This document shows positions 34,386 through 44,000 of a stretch of DNA of 64,000 nucleotides, piece after piece. The translations under genes were made by a program, and so were the position numbers. Source of the stretch: an uncultured Clostridia bacterium (GTDB taxonomy: Bacteria; Bacillota; Clostridia; TANB77; CAG-508); contig CAKOVS010000006.1 of NCBI GenBank assembly GCA_934122085.1, positions 1 through 64,000 on the forward strand, given 5' to 3'. Position 1 is the stretch's first letter. Every line of letters starts with the position of its first letter. The notes below the pieces were generated by a model. It worked only from the letters and a program-made list of their open reading frames with translations, did no database searches and had not been told where the DNA came from.

Positions 34386-34500
34386 ATATAGTAGGAAAGT
34401 TCTCCTTGTAGGAGGACTTTTTGTACTAGATAAATATAGCGAGTCTTAGATTTTATTAAAATTTTCATTTGATAGAAAATCTTAGACTCGCTTTTTTATA
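34385..34500 (+). repeat. Dispersed hairpin repeat, family A copy 3
   Basis: Same structure as 12250-12362 with only a few base differences: TATATAGTAGGAAAGTT start, AGTTCTCC/GGAGGACT hairpin, then GCGAGTCTTAGATTTT ... AAAATCTTAGACTCGC and T6. Confidence 0.9.
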
Positions 34501-34587
34501 TAAAAATAAGAATAAATTAAAATTTTTTTGACTACAATATATAAAAGCATGTACAACATGCCAAATAAAGTGAAAGGAATGTGAAAA

Positions 34588-35028
34588 ATGAAAGTTAAAG
34601 AATGTATGTGTGGAGATGTATGTTGTGTAAAACCAGAGACAAAATTAACAGAAGTAGCTAAATTAATGGAAAAAAATAGAATTGGTTGTGTTCCAGTATG
34701 TGATAGTTCAAACTATCTTGTAGGATTAATAACAGATAGAGACATTATATTAAGAAGTTTAGCATGTGACAAACAAGCACAAAACACAACTGCAAGTGAA
34801 ATAATGACATGCAATGTTTGCACATGTAATCAAGATGATGATGTAAAAAATGCAGAGAAAAAAATGGCTGAAAATCAGATAAGAAGAATACCTGTTGTAG
34901 ATAACAATAAAGTTGTTGGAATATTAACATTAGGAGATCTTGCAAAATATAGTCAAAAAACAGGAAAAGAAAACTTTAGTAACACATTTGAAGAAATTTG
35001 CGATTGTGGACATAAAAATAATCGTTAA
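34588..35028 (+). CDS. Cysteine-rich two-CBS-domain protein
   Basis: A 146-aa tandem CBS pair (about 7-62 and 72-130), the Bateman module that binds adenine nucleotides. Conserved IGCVPVCDSSNYLVGLITDRDI and RIPVVDNNKVVGILTLGDLA are visible. Unusually, it has about a dozen cysteines in clusters: CMCGDVCC at 6-13, CNVCTC in the second CBS and CDCGH at the end. Clustered cysteines suggest metal or redox sensing added to nucleotide sensing (inference). It stands alone, with a hairpin but no U-tract after it. Confidence 0.85.
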   Translation: MKVKECMCGDVCCVKPETKLTEVAKLMEKNRIGCVPVCDSSNYLVGLITDRDIILRSLACDKQAQNTTASEIMTCNVCTCNQDDDVKNAEKKMAENQIRRIPVVDNNKVVGILTLGDLAKYSQKTGKENFSNTFEEICDCGHKNNR

Positions 35029-35037
35029 TAATGCAAA

Positions 35038-35057
35038 GCAGTTCTATCAAGAACTGC
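35038..35057 (+). other. Perfect hairpin without U-tract
   Basis: GCAGTTCT-ATCA-AGAACTGC between the CBS gene and the permease gene. It may attenuate, protect an mRNA end or be a weak terminator. Confidence 0.5.
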
Positions 35058-35078
35058 TATACATAGAAAAGAGGTAAA

Positions 35079-36167
35079 ATGTCAGAAGATTTAAACTATA
35101 TTTGTACAATGATAAAAAGAATAATAAATATAGTTTTAATAATATTAGGAGTGTATTTTGGAATAAAGTTAGCAATATTTTATATGCCATTTTTAATAGC
35201 ATTTGTAATCTCACTCATTATAGAGCCAGCTATAAGGTTTTTTATGAATAAAACAAAATTAAACAGAAAAATAAGTTCTATAATAATATTTATAATAGTA
35301 TTTGCAATAATAATTGGAGCAGTTACATGGGCAATAATTTCATTAATATCAGAATCAACTAATTTATTGCAAATGCTTAATTTATATATAAACAAAGCAT
35401 ATACACAAGTTCAAGAAAGTATAAGTAAGTTAAGTATAGAAAAATTAAGTGTATCAAAAGATATTATAAACATGTTTCAAAATACATCACAAGAAATATT
35501 AGTAAAATTATCAAATTGGATGACACAATTTTTAACAAATTTAATAGAAATAATAACATCAATTCCAGCAATAGCAATATATGTGGTAATAACAATAATG
35601 TCATTATATTTTATGTGTACAGATAAAATATATATGTTAGATTTGCTAGAACATCACATGCCACAAAAATGGATACGTAAATTAGGAAAACATATAAGAG
35701 AAATAACTTTTAGTTTAGGGGGATATTTAAAAGCAGAAGCTACATTAATATTAATATCATTTATTATATCTGTAATAGGATTATATTTATTAAAAATAAT
35801 AGGAATGGATATAAAATATCCGTTATTAATAGCATTAGCAATTGGATTTGTTGATGCACTTCCAATATTAGGATCTGGAACAGTAATGGTACCATGGGCA
35901 ATAATATCAGCATTAAATGGAGATTTAAAATTAGGTATATCAATAATTGTTTTGTGGATTATAATGTCAGTTGTAAGGCAATTTCTAGAACCAAAAATAG
36001 TAAGTGGAAAAATTGGAATACATCCAATATTTACATTAATAGCAATGTATACAGGATTTAAACTAATAGGTGTAATGGGAATGTTAGTAGGACCAATTGT
36101 TTTAATAATATTAAAAAGTATATTTGCAAAAGAAATTGATGAAGGATTTTATAATAGATTTTTCTAA
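35079..36167 (+). CDS. AI-2E-family / YtvI-like membrane permease
   Basis: A 362-aa polytopic protein of the AI-2E transporter family. N-terminal paired spans are at about 10-75, a helical extracytoplasmic segment at 90-150 and the typical C-terminal block YPLLIALAIGFVDALPILGSG (about 250-270) and QFLEPKIVSGKIGIHPIFTLIA (about 305-326). Members export signals, act as Na+/H+ antiporters or, as YtvI, belong to the sporulation set; which applies here cannot be told. The ATG at 35079 has GAGG very close; the ATG at 35109 (MIKRIINIV) is an alternative start. Confidence 0.88.
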   Translation: MSEDLNYICTMIKRIINIVLIILGVYFGIKLAIFYMPFLIAFVISLIIEPAIRFFMNKTKLNRKISSIIIFIIVFAIIIGAVTWAIISLISESTNLLQMLNLYINKAYTQVQESISKLSIEKLSVSKDIINMFQNTSQEILVKLSNWMTQFLTNLIEIITSIPAIAIYVVITIMSLYFMCTDKIYMLDLLEHHMPQKWIRKLGKHIREITFSLGGYLKAEATLILISFIISVIGLYLLKIIGMDIKYPLLIALAIGFVDALPILGSGTVMVPWAIISALNGDLKLGISIIVLWIIMSVVRQFLEPKIVSGKIGIHPIFTLIAMYTGFKLIGVMGMLVGPIVLIILKSIFAKEIDEGFYNRFF

Positions 36168-36230
36168 AAATGTTCTTTTTTTATAATAAGCTCATAAACT
36201 TAAATAAATAAATTTAAGTGGAGGGCTTTT

Positions 36231-36782
36231 ATGCATATATATAATATAAAAATAAATGGAGGAAAAGCACTAAAGATTATTATTGTAGTATTATCATTGT
36301 TTATGCTTATTGTATTTTTATTTAGTATATATAAAATATTTTTTTCAAGTGGAAAATTCTTTGTAAAAGATAAAATAGAACAAAATGAAATAAAAGAAAT
36401 TAATGCAGATGAATATACAAATATATTACAAGCAGTACATGATGATTTAGATTCATATATTGGTTTAAAAATAAAGTTTACAGGATATGTTTATAGAGTA
36501 TTAGACTTTAATGAAAATCAATTTGTATTAGGAAGAGACATGTTAATAAACACTGAAAACAATCAATCAGTAGTTGTAGGCTTTTTATGTGAAAACAAAG
36601 AAATAAAGCACTTTGAAAATGATGAATGGATTGAAATTGTTGGAGAAATTACAAAAGGAAAATATCATAATTCTGAAATTCCTATAATAAAAGTGACAGA
36701 AATAAAAAAAGTTGATATGCCTGAAAATATATTTGTATTACCACCAAATAAAACATATATCCCAACAAGTGGAATACTATAG
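36231..36782 (+). CDS. Membrane-anchored DUF1980/YcgQ-like C-terminal domain protein
   Basis: A 183-aa protein with an N-terminal membrane anchor (about 14-38, KIIIVVLSLFMLIVFLFSIY) and an outside domain with the pattern of the TIGR03943/YcgQ C-terminal region: IKFTGYVYR, VLGRDMLI, VVGFLCE, WIEIVGEITKGKYHNSEIPIIKV. The partner permease (YcgR/UPF0718 type) and the multi-span N-terminal half are missing, so this is a reduced form. Function unknown; the fuller family is tied to cell envelope and, in some annotations, metal stress. RBS GGAGGG. Confidence 0.75.
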   Translation: MHIYNIKINGGKALKIIIVVLSLFMLIVFLFSIYKIFFSSGKFFVKDKIEQNEIKEINADEYTNILQAVHDDLDSYIGLKIKFTGYVYRVLDFNENQFVLGRDMLINTENNQSVVVGFLCENKEIKHFENDEWIEIVGEITKGKYHNSEIPIIKVTEIKKVDMPENIFVLPPNKTYIPTSGIL

Positions 36783-36791
36783 AATAAAGTA

Positions 36792-36820
36792 TTGCTAATA
36801 TTATTTTTATTTGATATAAT
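36792..36820 (+). promoter_or_regulatory. Promoter for the pilin-like/GH18 gene
   Basis: TTGCTA (36792-36797), 17-nt spacer, TATAAT (36815-36820). Confidence 0.65.
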
Positions 36821-36844
36821 TTCTTTGAAAGAGAGGAAAATAAT

Positions 36845-38161
36845 ATGTACATCAGAAAAAAAGAAAAAGGAATAACATTAATAGCACTAGCAGTTACAAT
36901 AATTGTAATGTTAATATTAGCAGGAGTAACTATATCAACACTAATAAGTGAAAATGGAATAATTACACAAGTCAAAAAAGCAAAATTAGCTAATGAAATT
37001 GCACAAATAAGAGAAGAAATAGAATTAGCACAAGCGAATAAATTTCTTGAGAAACAAGAATATTTAACAAAATATGAAATCAAAGATATTTTAGAAGAAA
37101 AAGGAGAAATAGAAAGAACTAATATTAAGTTAGATGGAATGAATGCTTCTGTTGAAGAAATCTTAGGAGAATATAGTAATAAAAAAGTATCAAAACATGT
37201 AATTGCCGGATATTGGGAAAATTGGGTAGACAACGAATTTAATGGAAAAAAACCTCAAATGAAACTTTCTCAAATTAGTCCATTATATGAGATTATAAAC
37301 ATAACTTTTGCGAGAAATGATACAAATAAAAATAATGGTGCAATAGAGTTTCATTTGAATGAATATTTAAGTCAAGTGTTAAAATATTCAGAAGATGAAT
37401 TTATCAATGATATAAAAAGTTTACAATCAAATGGGAAAAAAGTTTTAATATCAATCGGAGGTCAAGATGGTGGAAATATACAAATAACAAATGAAGAACA
37501 AGCAAAAAATTTTTCAAATAGTTTAAGTCAAATTATAGATAAATATAATTTTAATGGAGTAGACATAGATATAGAAAGTGGAAATATGGATGAAAAATAT
37601 TTGGAAAAGGCATTGTTAGATCTTTCAGATAAATATGCAAGTAATATTATGATTACATTGAATACTACTTTAACTGGAATTCAAAGCAAAGATGTTAATG
37701 ATTCAGGAGAAGATAATGTATGATATACATTTGCTGAAAATTTTAAAGATATGCTTTCAATAACATCTTCTAGATATTATAATACAGGAACAAAATGTGG
37801 AGAAGATTTTAATTATGGTCAATGGTGGTCTAGAGAACAGGGACATGTTTCTTTTATAACATCAGTCGCAATAAAACAATTAGAAGATAAGAATATTTCA
37901 AATAATAATATAGGAATAACAATATTAAGTTTTGATCAAGCACAAGGTGGAGGATTACCTAAAGCATATATGGAACCAATTAAAATTATTGATGCATTAA
38001 CAACAATAATAGAAGGAAAAAGTTCACAATATGATACAGATTATAGACCATATGTACCAAAGAGAGCATATCCTGAATTGAAAGCAGTTACTATTTGGTC
38101 AATTAATAAAGATGCATGTATGAATTATGAAATGGTTAATGCAATAAGTCAACATTTTTAG
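36845..38161 (+). pseudogene. GH18 (chitinase-type) enzyme on a pilin-like anchor, broken by in-frame TGA
   Basis: One reading frame of 439 codons is interrupted only by TGA at 37721-37723. The N-terminus is a type IV prepilin-like signal: KEKGITLIALAVTIIVMLIL (residues 5-24) followed by a coiled segment. From about 118 a glycoside hydrolase 18 domain begins (HVIAGYWENW). It has SIGG (about 204) and the catalytic signature F-N-G-V-D-I-D-I-E (about 236-244), including the acid/base Glu. After the stop, the same frame continues with YTFAENF, SFDQAQGGG and a final AVTIWSINKDAC strand, all expected for GH18. A single TGG-to-TGA change would explain it. The truncated product would keep anchor and catalytic Glu but lose the last barrel strands. 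Confidence 0.8.
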
Positions 38162-38199
38162 AAAAAGTCAACATAATTTGCAAAAATGTCGAAAAATGG

Positions 38200-38228
38200 T
38201 TGATTTGTGCGAAAAGATAATGTATAAT
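38200..38228 (+). promoter_or_regulatory. Promoter for the beta-CASP gene
   Basis: TTGATT (38200-38205), 17-nt spacer, TATAAT (38223-38228). Confidence 0.65.
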
Positions 38229-38287
38229 ATTAGCAGCAAAAACCCTTAACAAATTCCTAATTAATTAATTGAAGGAGTGAACATTTT

Positions 38288-39790
38288 ATGAGTTCTTTTG
38301 CAAAGGGCGGGTTTTACTACACTATAACTGCACTTCATCCTGAAGTCACAGGCTCTTGTCTTTTTGTAAAAGTGCATTATCCTGATGGCAAAGTTACACA
38401 TTTTATAGTTGATTGTGGTATGTTCCAAGAAGCGGACTATATACAATTGAACAATCAGCAGTTACCATTCTGCAGTTCGAAGATTAGTTTTGCATTGATT
38501 ACTCATAATCATGCAGACCATAATGGACGACTGCCTGTATTGGCAAAGGAGGGCTTTAAAGGAAAAGTCTATTGCACAGAGTTTACAAAAAAAGTTATGT
38601 ATCATTCGTTAATGGATGATTACAAAATCATGATGAGTAATGCCAAAAACAAAAAGCAGAAAGTTATGTATAATGAGTCAGATATTGATGATGTGATGGC
38701 TAGAACAGAAGGATGTGAGTATGAAGAAACTGTTTATCTTGATGAAAGAATCAAGGCAACATTCTTAGATAATGGTCATTTGCCTGGTGCTGCTATGATT
38801 TTGGTTCAGATTAGTTATTACGGTGAAAAAAGTTTTAATATCTTGTTCACTGGTGACTATAAAGCAAAATCTATGTGGCGGGAAATTGCGAAAATTCCTG
38901 AATGGGTAAAAGAACTTCCGAAAGATATAGTTATGGAGTCTACATATGGCTATATGAATAGTTCAGAAGTTGAATACCATTATGAAGAAGACATTCCACA
39001 AATTATTGCAAGAGGAAAGAGCATTGTACAATTTACATATGCTCAGGAAAGGGCACAGACATTCTTGTATAAAATTAAAAAAATGCAAGATTATGGCCTA
39101 ATTCCAACTTATCTCCCCATTTATATCGATGGTAGTCTTGCACAGTTTTTTACTAAAGTTATGCAAAATTACACAGATATTGATTTCTTGCCGAAAAATG
39201 TTACATTAGTTGACAAATATAATCGGCCTGAAGTTGCAATGGGAAATGAGCAAAAAATTATAATTACGACCTCTGGCATGGCTGATCATGGTCCAGCGCA
39301 GACATATGTTCCAAAGTTAATTTCTAGACCAGATTTTGTATTTTATTTTCCTGGTTATGTTTCTCCATCTAGTCTTGGATATAGAATTATGCATTCTGAT
39401 GATGGAATAATTAAGATTGGAAAAGACACATTTGAAATTTGGGTAGAAATATACTCAACAGGTGAATTTTCATCTCATGCAAAGTGTGATGAATTAATTG
39501 ACCTTTTGAGAAAGTTGGGCAACATTAAGACGATTATGATTAATCATGGTCAAATTGAATCCCAATACATGCTCAAAGACAAAATCATTACAGAAAAAAT
39601 CGGAAAGCGGGTGGAAGTCCTTAGTGGACACACAATTACAATTGGACAATGGGGGCTCCTTAAATTGATGGGAGCAAAACTATACAATGTTAGGGCTCCC
39701 AAAAAAGAAAAATTACATGAAAAAAAGTGTGGAATGAGAAATCCACATAGCAAAAAAAGGAGAGCTGTTTATAGTGTAAAGAGGCACTAA
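38288..39790 (+). CDS. Metallo-beta-lactamase / beta-CASP nuclease-like protein
   Basis: At 500 aa this has the metallo-beta-lactamase motif THNHADHNGRLP (HxHxDH, about 76-81), then DNGHLPGAAMI and the GDYKAKS segment. The beta-CASP part holds VMESTYGY (about 217), ITTSGMADHGPAQ and a C-terminal EFSSHAKCDELIDLL ... MINHGQ. This is the fold of CPSF73-like and RNase J-like RNA-processing enzymes, though it is closer to the CPSF type than to RNase J. The cytoplasmic substrate is probably RNA. Codon use is of the less AT-rich dialect. It is monocistronic with a consensus promoter and a perfect 15-bp hairpin after the stop. Confidence 0.87.
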   Translation: MSSFAKGGFYYTITALHPEVTGSCLFVKVHYPDGKVTHFIVDCGMFQEADYIQLNNQQLPFCSSKISFALITHNHADHNGRLPVLAKEGFKGKVYCTEFTKKVMYHSLMDDYKIMMSNAKNKKQKVMYNESDIDDVMARTEGCEYEETVYLDERIKATFLDNGHLPGAAMILVQISYYGEKSFNILFTGDYKAKSMWREIAKIPEWVKELPKDIVMESTYGYMNSSEVEYHYEEDIPQIIARGKSIVQFTYAQERAQTFLYKIKKMQDYGLIPTYLPIYIDGSLAQFFTKVMQNYTDIDFLPKNVTLVDKYNRPEVAMGNEQKIIITTSGMADHGPAQTYVPKLISRPDFVFYFPGYVSPSSLGYRIMHSDDGIIKIGKDTFEIWVEIYSTGEFSSHAKCDELIDLLRKLGNIKTIMINHGQIESQYMLKDKIITEKIGKRVEVLSGHTITIGQWGLLKLMGAKLYNVRAPKKEKLHEKKCGMRNPHSKKRRAVYSVKRH

Positions 39791-39806
39791 GTAAAAAGAA
39801 CTTAGA

Positions 39807-39841
39807 CAGAAGTAGGGTACCTATTAGGTACCCTACTTCTG
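39807..39841 (+). terminator. Perfect 15-bp hairpin after the beta-CASP gene
   Basis: CAGAAGTAGGGTACC-TATTA-GGTACCCTACTTCTG. The following T-tract is weak (a T5 run about 13 bases later), so termination is likely but not certain. Confidence 0.65.
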
Positions 39842-39958
39842 CTATAAAAACGACTTTTTCTGAAGTTGCAGAAAATACTTGATTTTTTATGTATAACATG
39901 ATATAATATTATGTAGTAATTTTAAGAGAGGAGATTCTAAGAAATTAGAATAAATAAT

Positions 39959-40252
39959 ATGAGTAGAATAATAGATTTATTTAAAACTATTTTTGGTTTT
40001 ACAGAAACACAAACAGAAATAGGAGAATTAAATGAAGAAAATATAGAAAAAATTGGGCTTTCAGCTGATATAGTAAAAGCATTTAAAGATTCTTGGAAAA
40101 CACAAGAGGATTTGGAAAAAGCTCTAGAATCAGATGGAGAAGTAAAAAAAGGTTCAAAAATTTTAAAATCTTCAAAAGTATCAAGAGATGTTGCGAAAGA
40201 AGTTTCAAGAACAAATCCAAGTGAAGTTCAAGGAATAGAAATTGATAGATAA
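39959..40252 (+). CDS. Hypothetical 97-aa protein
   Basis: Starts at ATG 39959, with the nearest GAGGAG rather far upstream (about 25 bases). A hydrophobic/aromatic N-terminus (MSRIIDLFKTIFGF) is followed by a charged helical body with repeated Glu and Lys and a Ser-rich stretch (GSKILKSSKVSRDV). No family is recognised. Codon use fits its AT-rich neighbours, which supports it being real. It may be a small amphipathic-helix membrane-associated protein. Confidence 0.55.
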   Translation: MSRIIDLFKTIFGFTETQTEIGELNEENIEKIGLSADIVKAFKDSWKTQEDLEKALESDGEVKKGSKILKSSKVSRDVAKEVSRTNPSEVQGIEIDR

Positions 40253-40269
40253 TAAATTTATAAAAACTA

Positions 40270-40297
40270 TTGCAAAGTAAAAAAAAAGTGATATAAT
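40270..40297 (+). promoter_or_regulatory. Promoter of the ileS T-box leader
   Basis: TTGCAA (40270-40275), 16-nt spacer, TATAAT (40292-40297). Confidence 0.7.
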
Positions 40298-40303
40298 ACT
40301 TTC

Positions 40304-40566
40304 AAATTAACAATAAAAAACAATAACAAGGACAAGACAAATAATAAAATATCTTAGTAGAGAATCAAACAATTGGTGAAAGTTTGAAAGTAAAAATTAT
40401 TTGTTATCACCTAGGTTAAGTTGCAGAGCAGAACAAATTTAGAGTAAGCTTTGCCGTATATCTGCGTTAAAGAAAAAATAAGAGAATATAAATTATATTA
40501 TATTAAAATAGGTGGTACCGCGGAGAATTCGTCCTAATATACAGAAATGTATATTAGGACTTTTTT
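40304..40566 (+). promoter_or_regulatory. T-box riboswitch (isoleucine)
   Basis: The T-box TGGTACCGCGG lies at 40513-40523. It is followed by a terminator with 12-bp arms (40531-40542 with 40549-40560) and T6. The UGGU of the T-box would pair with an ACCA tRNA end, and tRNA-Ile has discriminator A. A Stem I-like segment runs from about 40357 to 40440, with ATC (40406-40408) a plausible isoleucine specifier codon. Uncharged tRNA-Ile would stabilise the antiterminator and let transcription reach DUF1653 and ileS. Confidence 0.9.
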
Positions 40567-40634
40567 ATATACTAGGAAAGTTCTATGAACTTCCTAGTAT
40601 ATAAAAGCTACAATCGCTAGCCCTTTGAGATTTT
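40566..40634 (+). repeat. Dispersed hairpin repeat, family B copy 2, within the T-box operon leader
   Basis: Starts exactly at the U-tract of the T-box terminator: TATATACTAGGAAGTT-type inverted repeat (40566-40601), then AAGCTACAATCGCTAGCCCT. This copy continues with AGAACAAAGGGCGAC-TAT-GTCGCTTTGTTCT (40666-40696). It separates the riboswitch from its genes by about 180 nt. Confidence 0.85.
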
Positions 40635-40748
40635 CTCCTTTTAGGCGAAAACTCAAATCGGGCGAGAACAAAGGGCGACTATGTCGCTTTGTTCTTTTAA
40701 ATTATATGCGGGCGAAAAAAAACTTGTTAGAAAAAAGGAGGAAATTTT

Positions 40749-40997
40749 ATGCAAGAACTAAAAATTAATGGAATCTATAAACATTTTAAAGGAGATTACT
40801 ACTTAGTTGAAGGAATTGCAAAAGATTCTGAAACACAAGAAGAAATGGTCATTTATAGAAGATTATATGAAGATGGAGGATTATGGGTACGTCCAAAAGA
40901 TATGTTTTTATCAGAAGTAGATCATAAAAAATATCCAAATATAAAACAAAAATATAGATTTGAATTACAAAATATTAAAAGTGTAAAAAACAAATAA
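40749..40997 (+). CDS. DUF1653 protein
   Basis: 82 aa with the DUF1653 pattern: GIYKHFKGDYYLVEGIAKDSETQE at the start, then MVIYRRLYEDGGLWVRPKDMFLSEV. Members are single small beta domains of unknown function, often attached to or next to metabolic genes. Here it sits between the isoleucine T-box and ileS, so it is under amino-acid control. RBS AAGGAGG is strong. Confidence 0.88.
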   Translation: MQELKINGIYKHFKGDYYLVEGIAKDSETQEEMVIYRRLYEDGGLWVRPKDMFLSEVDHKKYPNIKQKYRFELQNIKSVKNK

Positions 40998-41066
40998 AGT
41001 AGGTTGAGAAATAATAATTATAATTTCAAAACCAAATATAAACTTAGGAAAGGAAGTAAAAAAATT

Positions 41067-44000
41067 ATGTACAAAAAAGTAGAACTAAAAAATGGATTTG
41101 TAGGAATGGAAAATGAAGTAGCAGAAATGTGGAAACAAAAGAACATAATAAAAAAGAACTTTGAAATGAACAAAGGTCAAAGATATTTCACATTTTATGA
41201 TGGACCTCCAACAGCTAATGGTAAGCCACATGTTGGACACATCGAAACAAGAGTAATGAAAGATATTATACCAAGATACAAAGTAATGAAAGGATATCAT
41301 GTAGACAGAAAAGCAGGATGGGATACACATGGATTACCAGTAGAACTTGAAATAGAGAAAAAACTTGGTATATCAGGAAAAGAACAAATAGAAGAATATG
41401 GTGTAGAAAAATTCGTAAAACAATGTAAGGAAAGTGTATTCACATATGTACATATGTGGGAACAAATGACAAATAAAGTCGGATTTTGGGTAGATATGGA
41501 ACATCCATATGTAACATACCATAATGATTATATAGAATCAGTATGGTGGGCATTAAAAGAAATGTGGAAAAAAGGATTATTATATGAAGGACATAAAGTA
41601 ATGCCATATTGTCCAAGATGTGGAACAGCACTTTCATCACATGAAGTTGCACAAGGATATAAAGATGTAAAAGACTTAACATGTATTGCAAAATTCAAAG
41701 TAGTTGGAGAAGATAAATATATATTAGCATGGACAACAACACCATGGACATTACCATCAAACTTAGCACTATGTGTAAACAAAGCATATACATATGTTGA
41801 AGTAAAAGCAAATATTGGAACAGATGATGAACCAAAATATGAAAATTATATATTAGCAAAAGATTTACTAACAAATGTATTAAAAGAAACACCTTATGAA
41901 ATAGTTAAAGAATTCAAAGGAACAGAATTATTAGGAACCAAATATGAACAATTAATGCCATTTGCAAAAGTAGAAGGAAAAGCCTTTGAAGTAATACATG
42001 GAGATTATGTAACAATAGAAGATGGTACAGGAATTGTACATATAGCACCAGCTTATGGTGAAGATGATAGTTTAGTTGCAAAACAAAATGGAATAGCATT
42101 TGTAAATCTAGTAGATAAATCAGGAAAATTTGTACCAGAAGTTGAACCATGGGCAGGAAGATTTGTAAGAGATTGTAATGAAGATATTTGTAAATGGCTT
42201 GCAGAACATGGAAAACTATTTGCAAAAGAAAAACATTTACACTCATATCCACATTGTTGGAGATGTGACACACCACTTTTATATTATCCAAAAGAAAGTT
42301 GGTTTGTTGCAATGACAAAATTAAGAGACGAATTAGTTGCAAATAACAACAAAATAAATTGGTATCCAGATACAATTAGAACAGGAAGATTTGGAAAATT
42401 CCTTGAAAATGTAATAGATTGGGGAATTTCAAGAGACAGATATTGGGGAACACCATTACCAGTATGGAAATGTGAATGTGGTCATGAAGAATGTATAGGC
42501 TCAATAGCAGAATTAAAAGAAAAAGCAATAGATTGTCCAGATGAAATAGAATTACATAAACCATATATAGACAATGTACATTTAAAATGCCCAGAATGTG
42601 GAAAAACAATGACAAGATTTAAAGAAGTAATAGATTGTTGGTTTGATTCTGGATCAATGCCATTTGCACAATTACATTATCCATTTGAAAACAAAGAAGA
42701 ATTTGAAAAACACTTCCCTGCACAATTTATTTCAGAAGCAATTGACCAAACAAGAGGATGGTTCTATACATTACTTGCAGTATCAACATGTTTATTTGAT
42801 AAAACACCTTATGAAAACTGTATAGTATTAGGACATGTTTTAGACGAAAAAGGACAAAAAATGTCAAAATCTAAAGGAAATGGTGTAGACCCAATGGTAT
42901 TATTAGACCAAGTTGGAGCAGATGCAACAAGATGGCATTTCTATACATGTTCAGCACCATGGTTACCAACAAGATTAGGATTAAACAATGTACAAGAAAC
43001 ACAAAGAGGATTTTTAAGTACACTATGGAATGTATATTCATTCTATGTTTTATATGCAGAAATAGACCAATTCAATCCAAATAAATATGCTGATTTCAAA
43101 TCAGAAAATATAATGGATAAATGGATATTATCAAAATTAAATACTTTAATAAAAGAAGTTGCAGAAAAATTAGACAAATATGATATAACAAGTGCAGCTC
43201 TACAAATAGAAGATTTTACAGATGAACTTTCAAACTGGTATGTTCGTACAAACAGAGAAAGATTCTGGGGAGAAGAATTAACAGATGATAAGATAGGAGC
43301 ATATACAACATTATATAAAGTATTAGTAAATTTAATAAAAATATCAGCACCATTTGTACCATTTATGACAGATGAAATTTATCAAAACTTAGTTGTAGGA
43401 TTAGATAAAAAAGCACCTGAAAGTGTTCATTTATGCTTATGGCCAGAAGTTAATGAAAAAGCAATAGATAAAAAACTTGAAAATGAAATGGATTTAGCTT
43501 ATTCATTAGTAAAATTAGGAAGAAGTGCAAGAAATTCAGCAAATATCAAGAATAGACAACCACTTTCAAAAATGTTAATATCTGTAGATACTTTACCTGA
43601 ATACTATGGAAATATAGTAAAAGAAGAATTAAATGTAAAAGAAGTAGATTTAGGTGCAAACATGAATGAATATGTTCATTTTGAAATAAAACCAAATTTA
43701 CCAGTATTAGGAAAAGAATATGGAAAATTAATACCAAAAATAAGAGAAGAAATTTCAAAATTAAATCAAATGGATTTAGCAAATAAAGTAAAAAATGGTG
43801 GAGTAGAATATATAGAAATTGATGGAACACAAATAGAATTAACATCAGAAAATTTACTTGTTACAATGCAAGGAAAAGAAGGATTTGCATTTGCTGGTGA
43901 AGGAGAAATTGGTGTAGTATTAGATACAACTATAACTCCTGAACTAAAAGAAGAAGGATATGTAAGAGAAATTTTATCAAAAGTTCAAAACATGAGAAAA

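Noticed and set aside
37721..37723. TGA recoded as tryptophan
   Set aside because: mntA uses TGA as its stop, and no other long gene contains in-frame TGA. A nonsense mutation is simpler.
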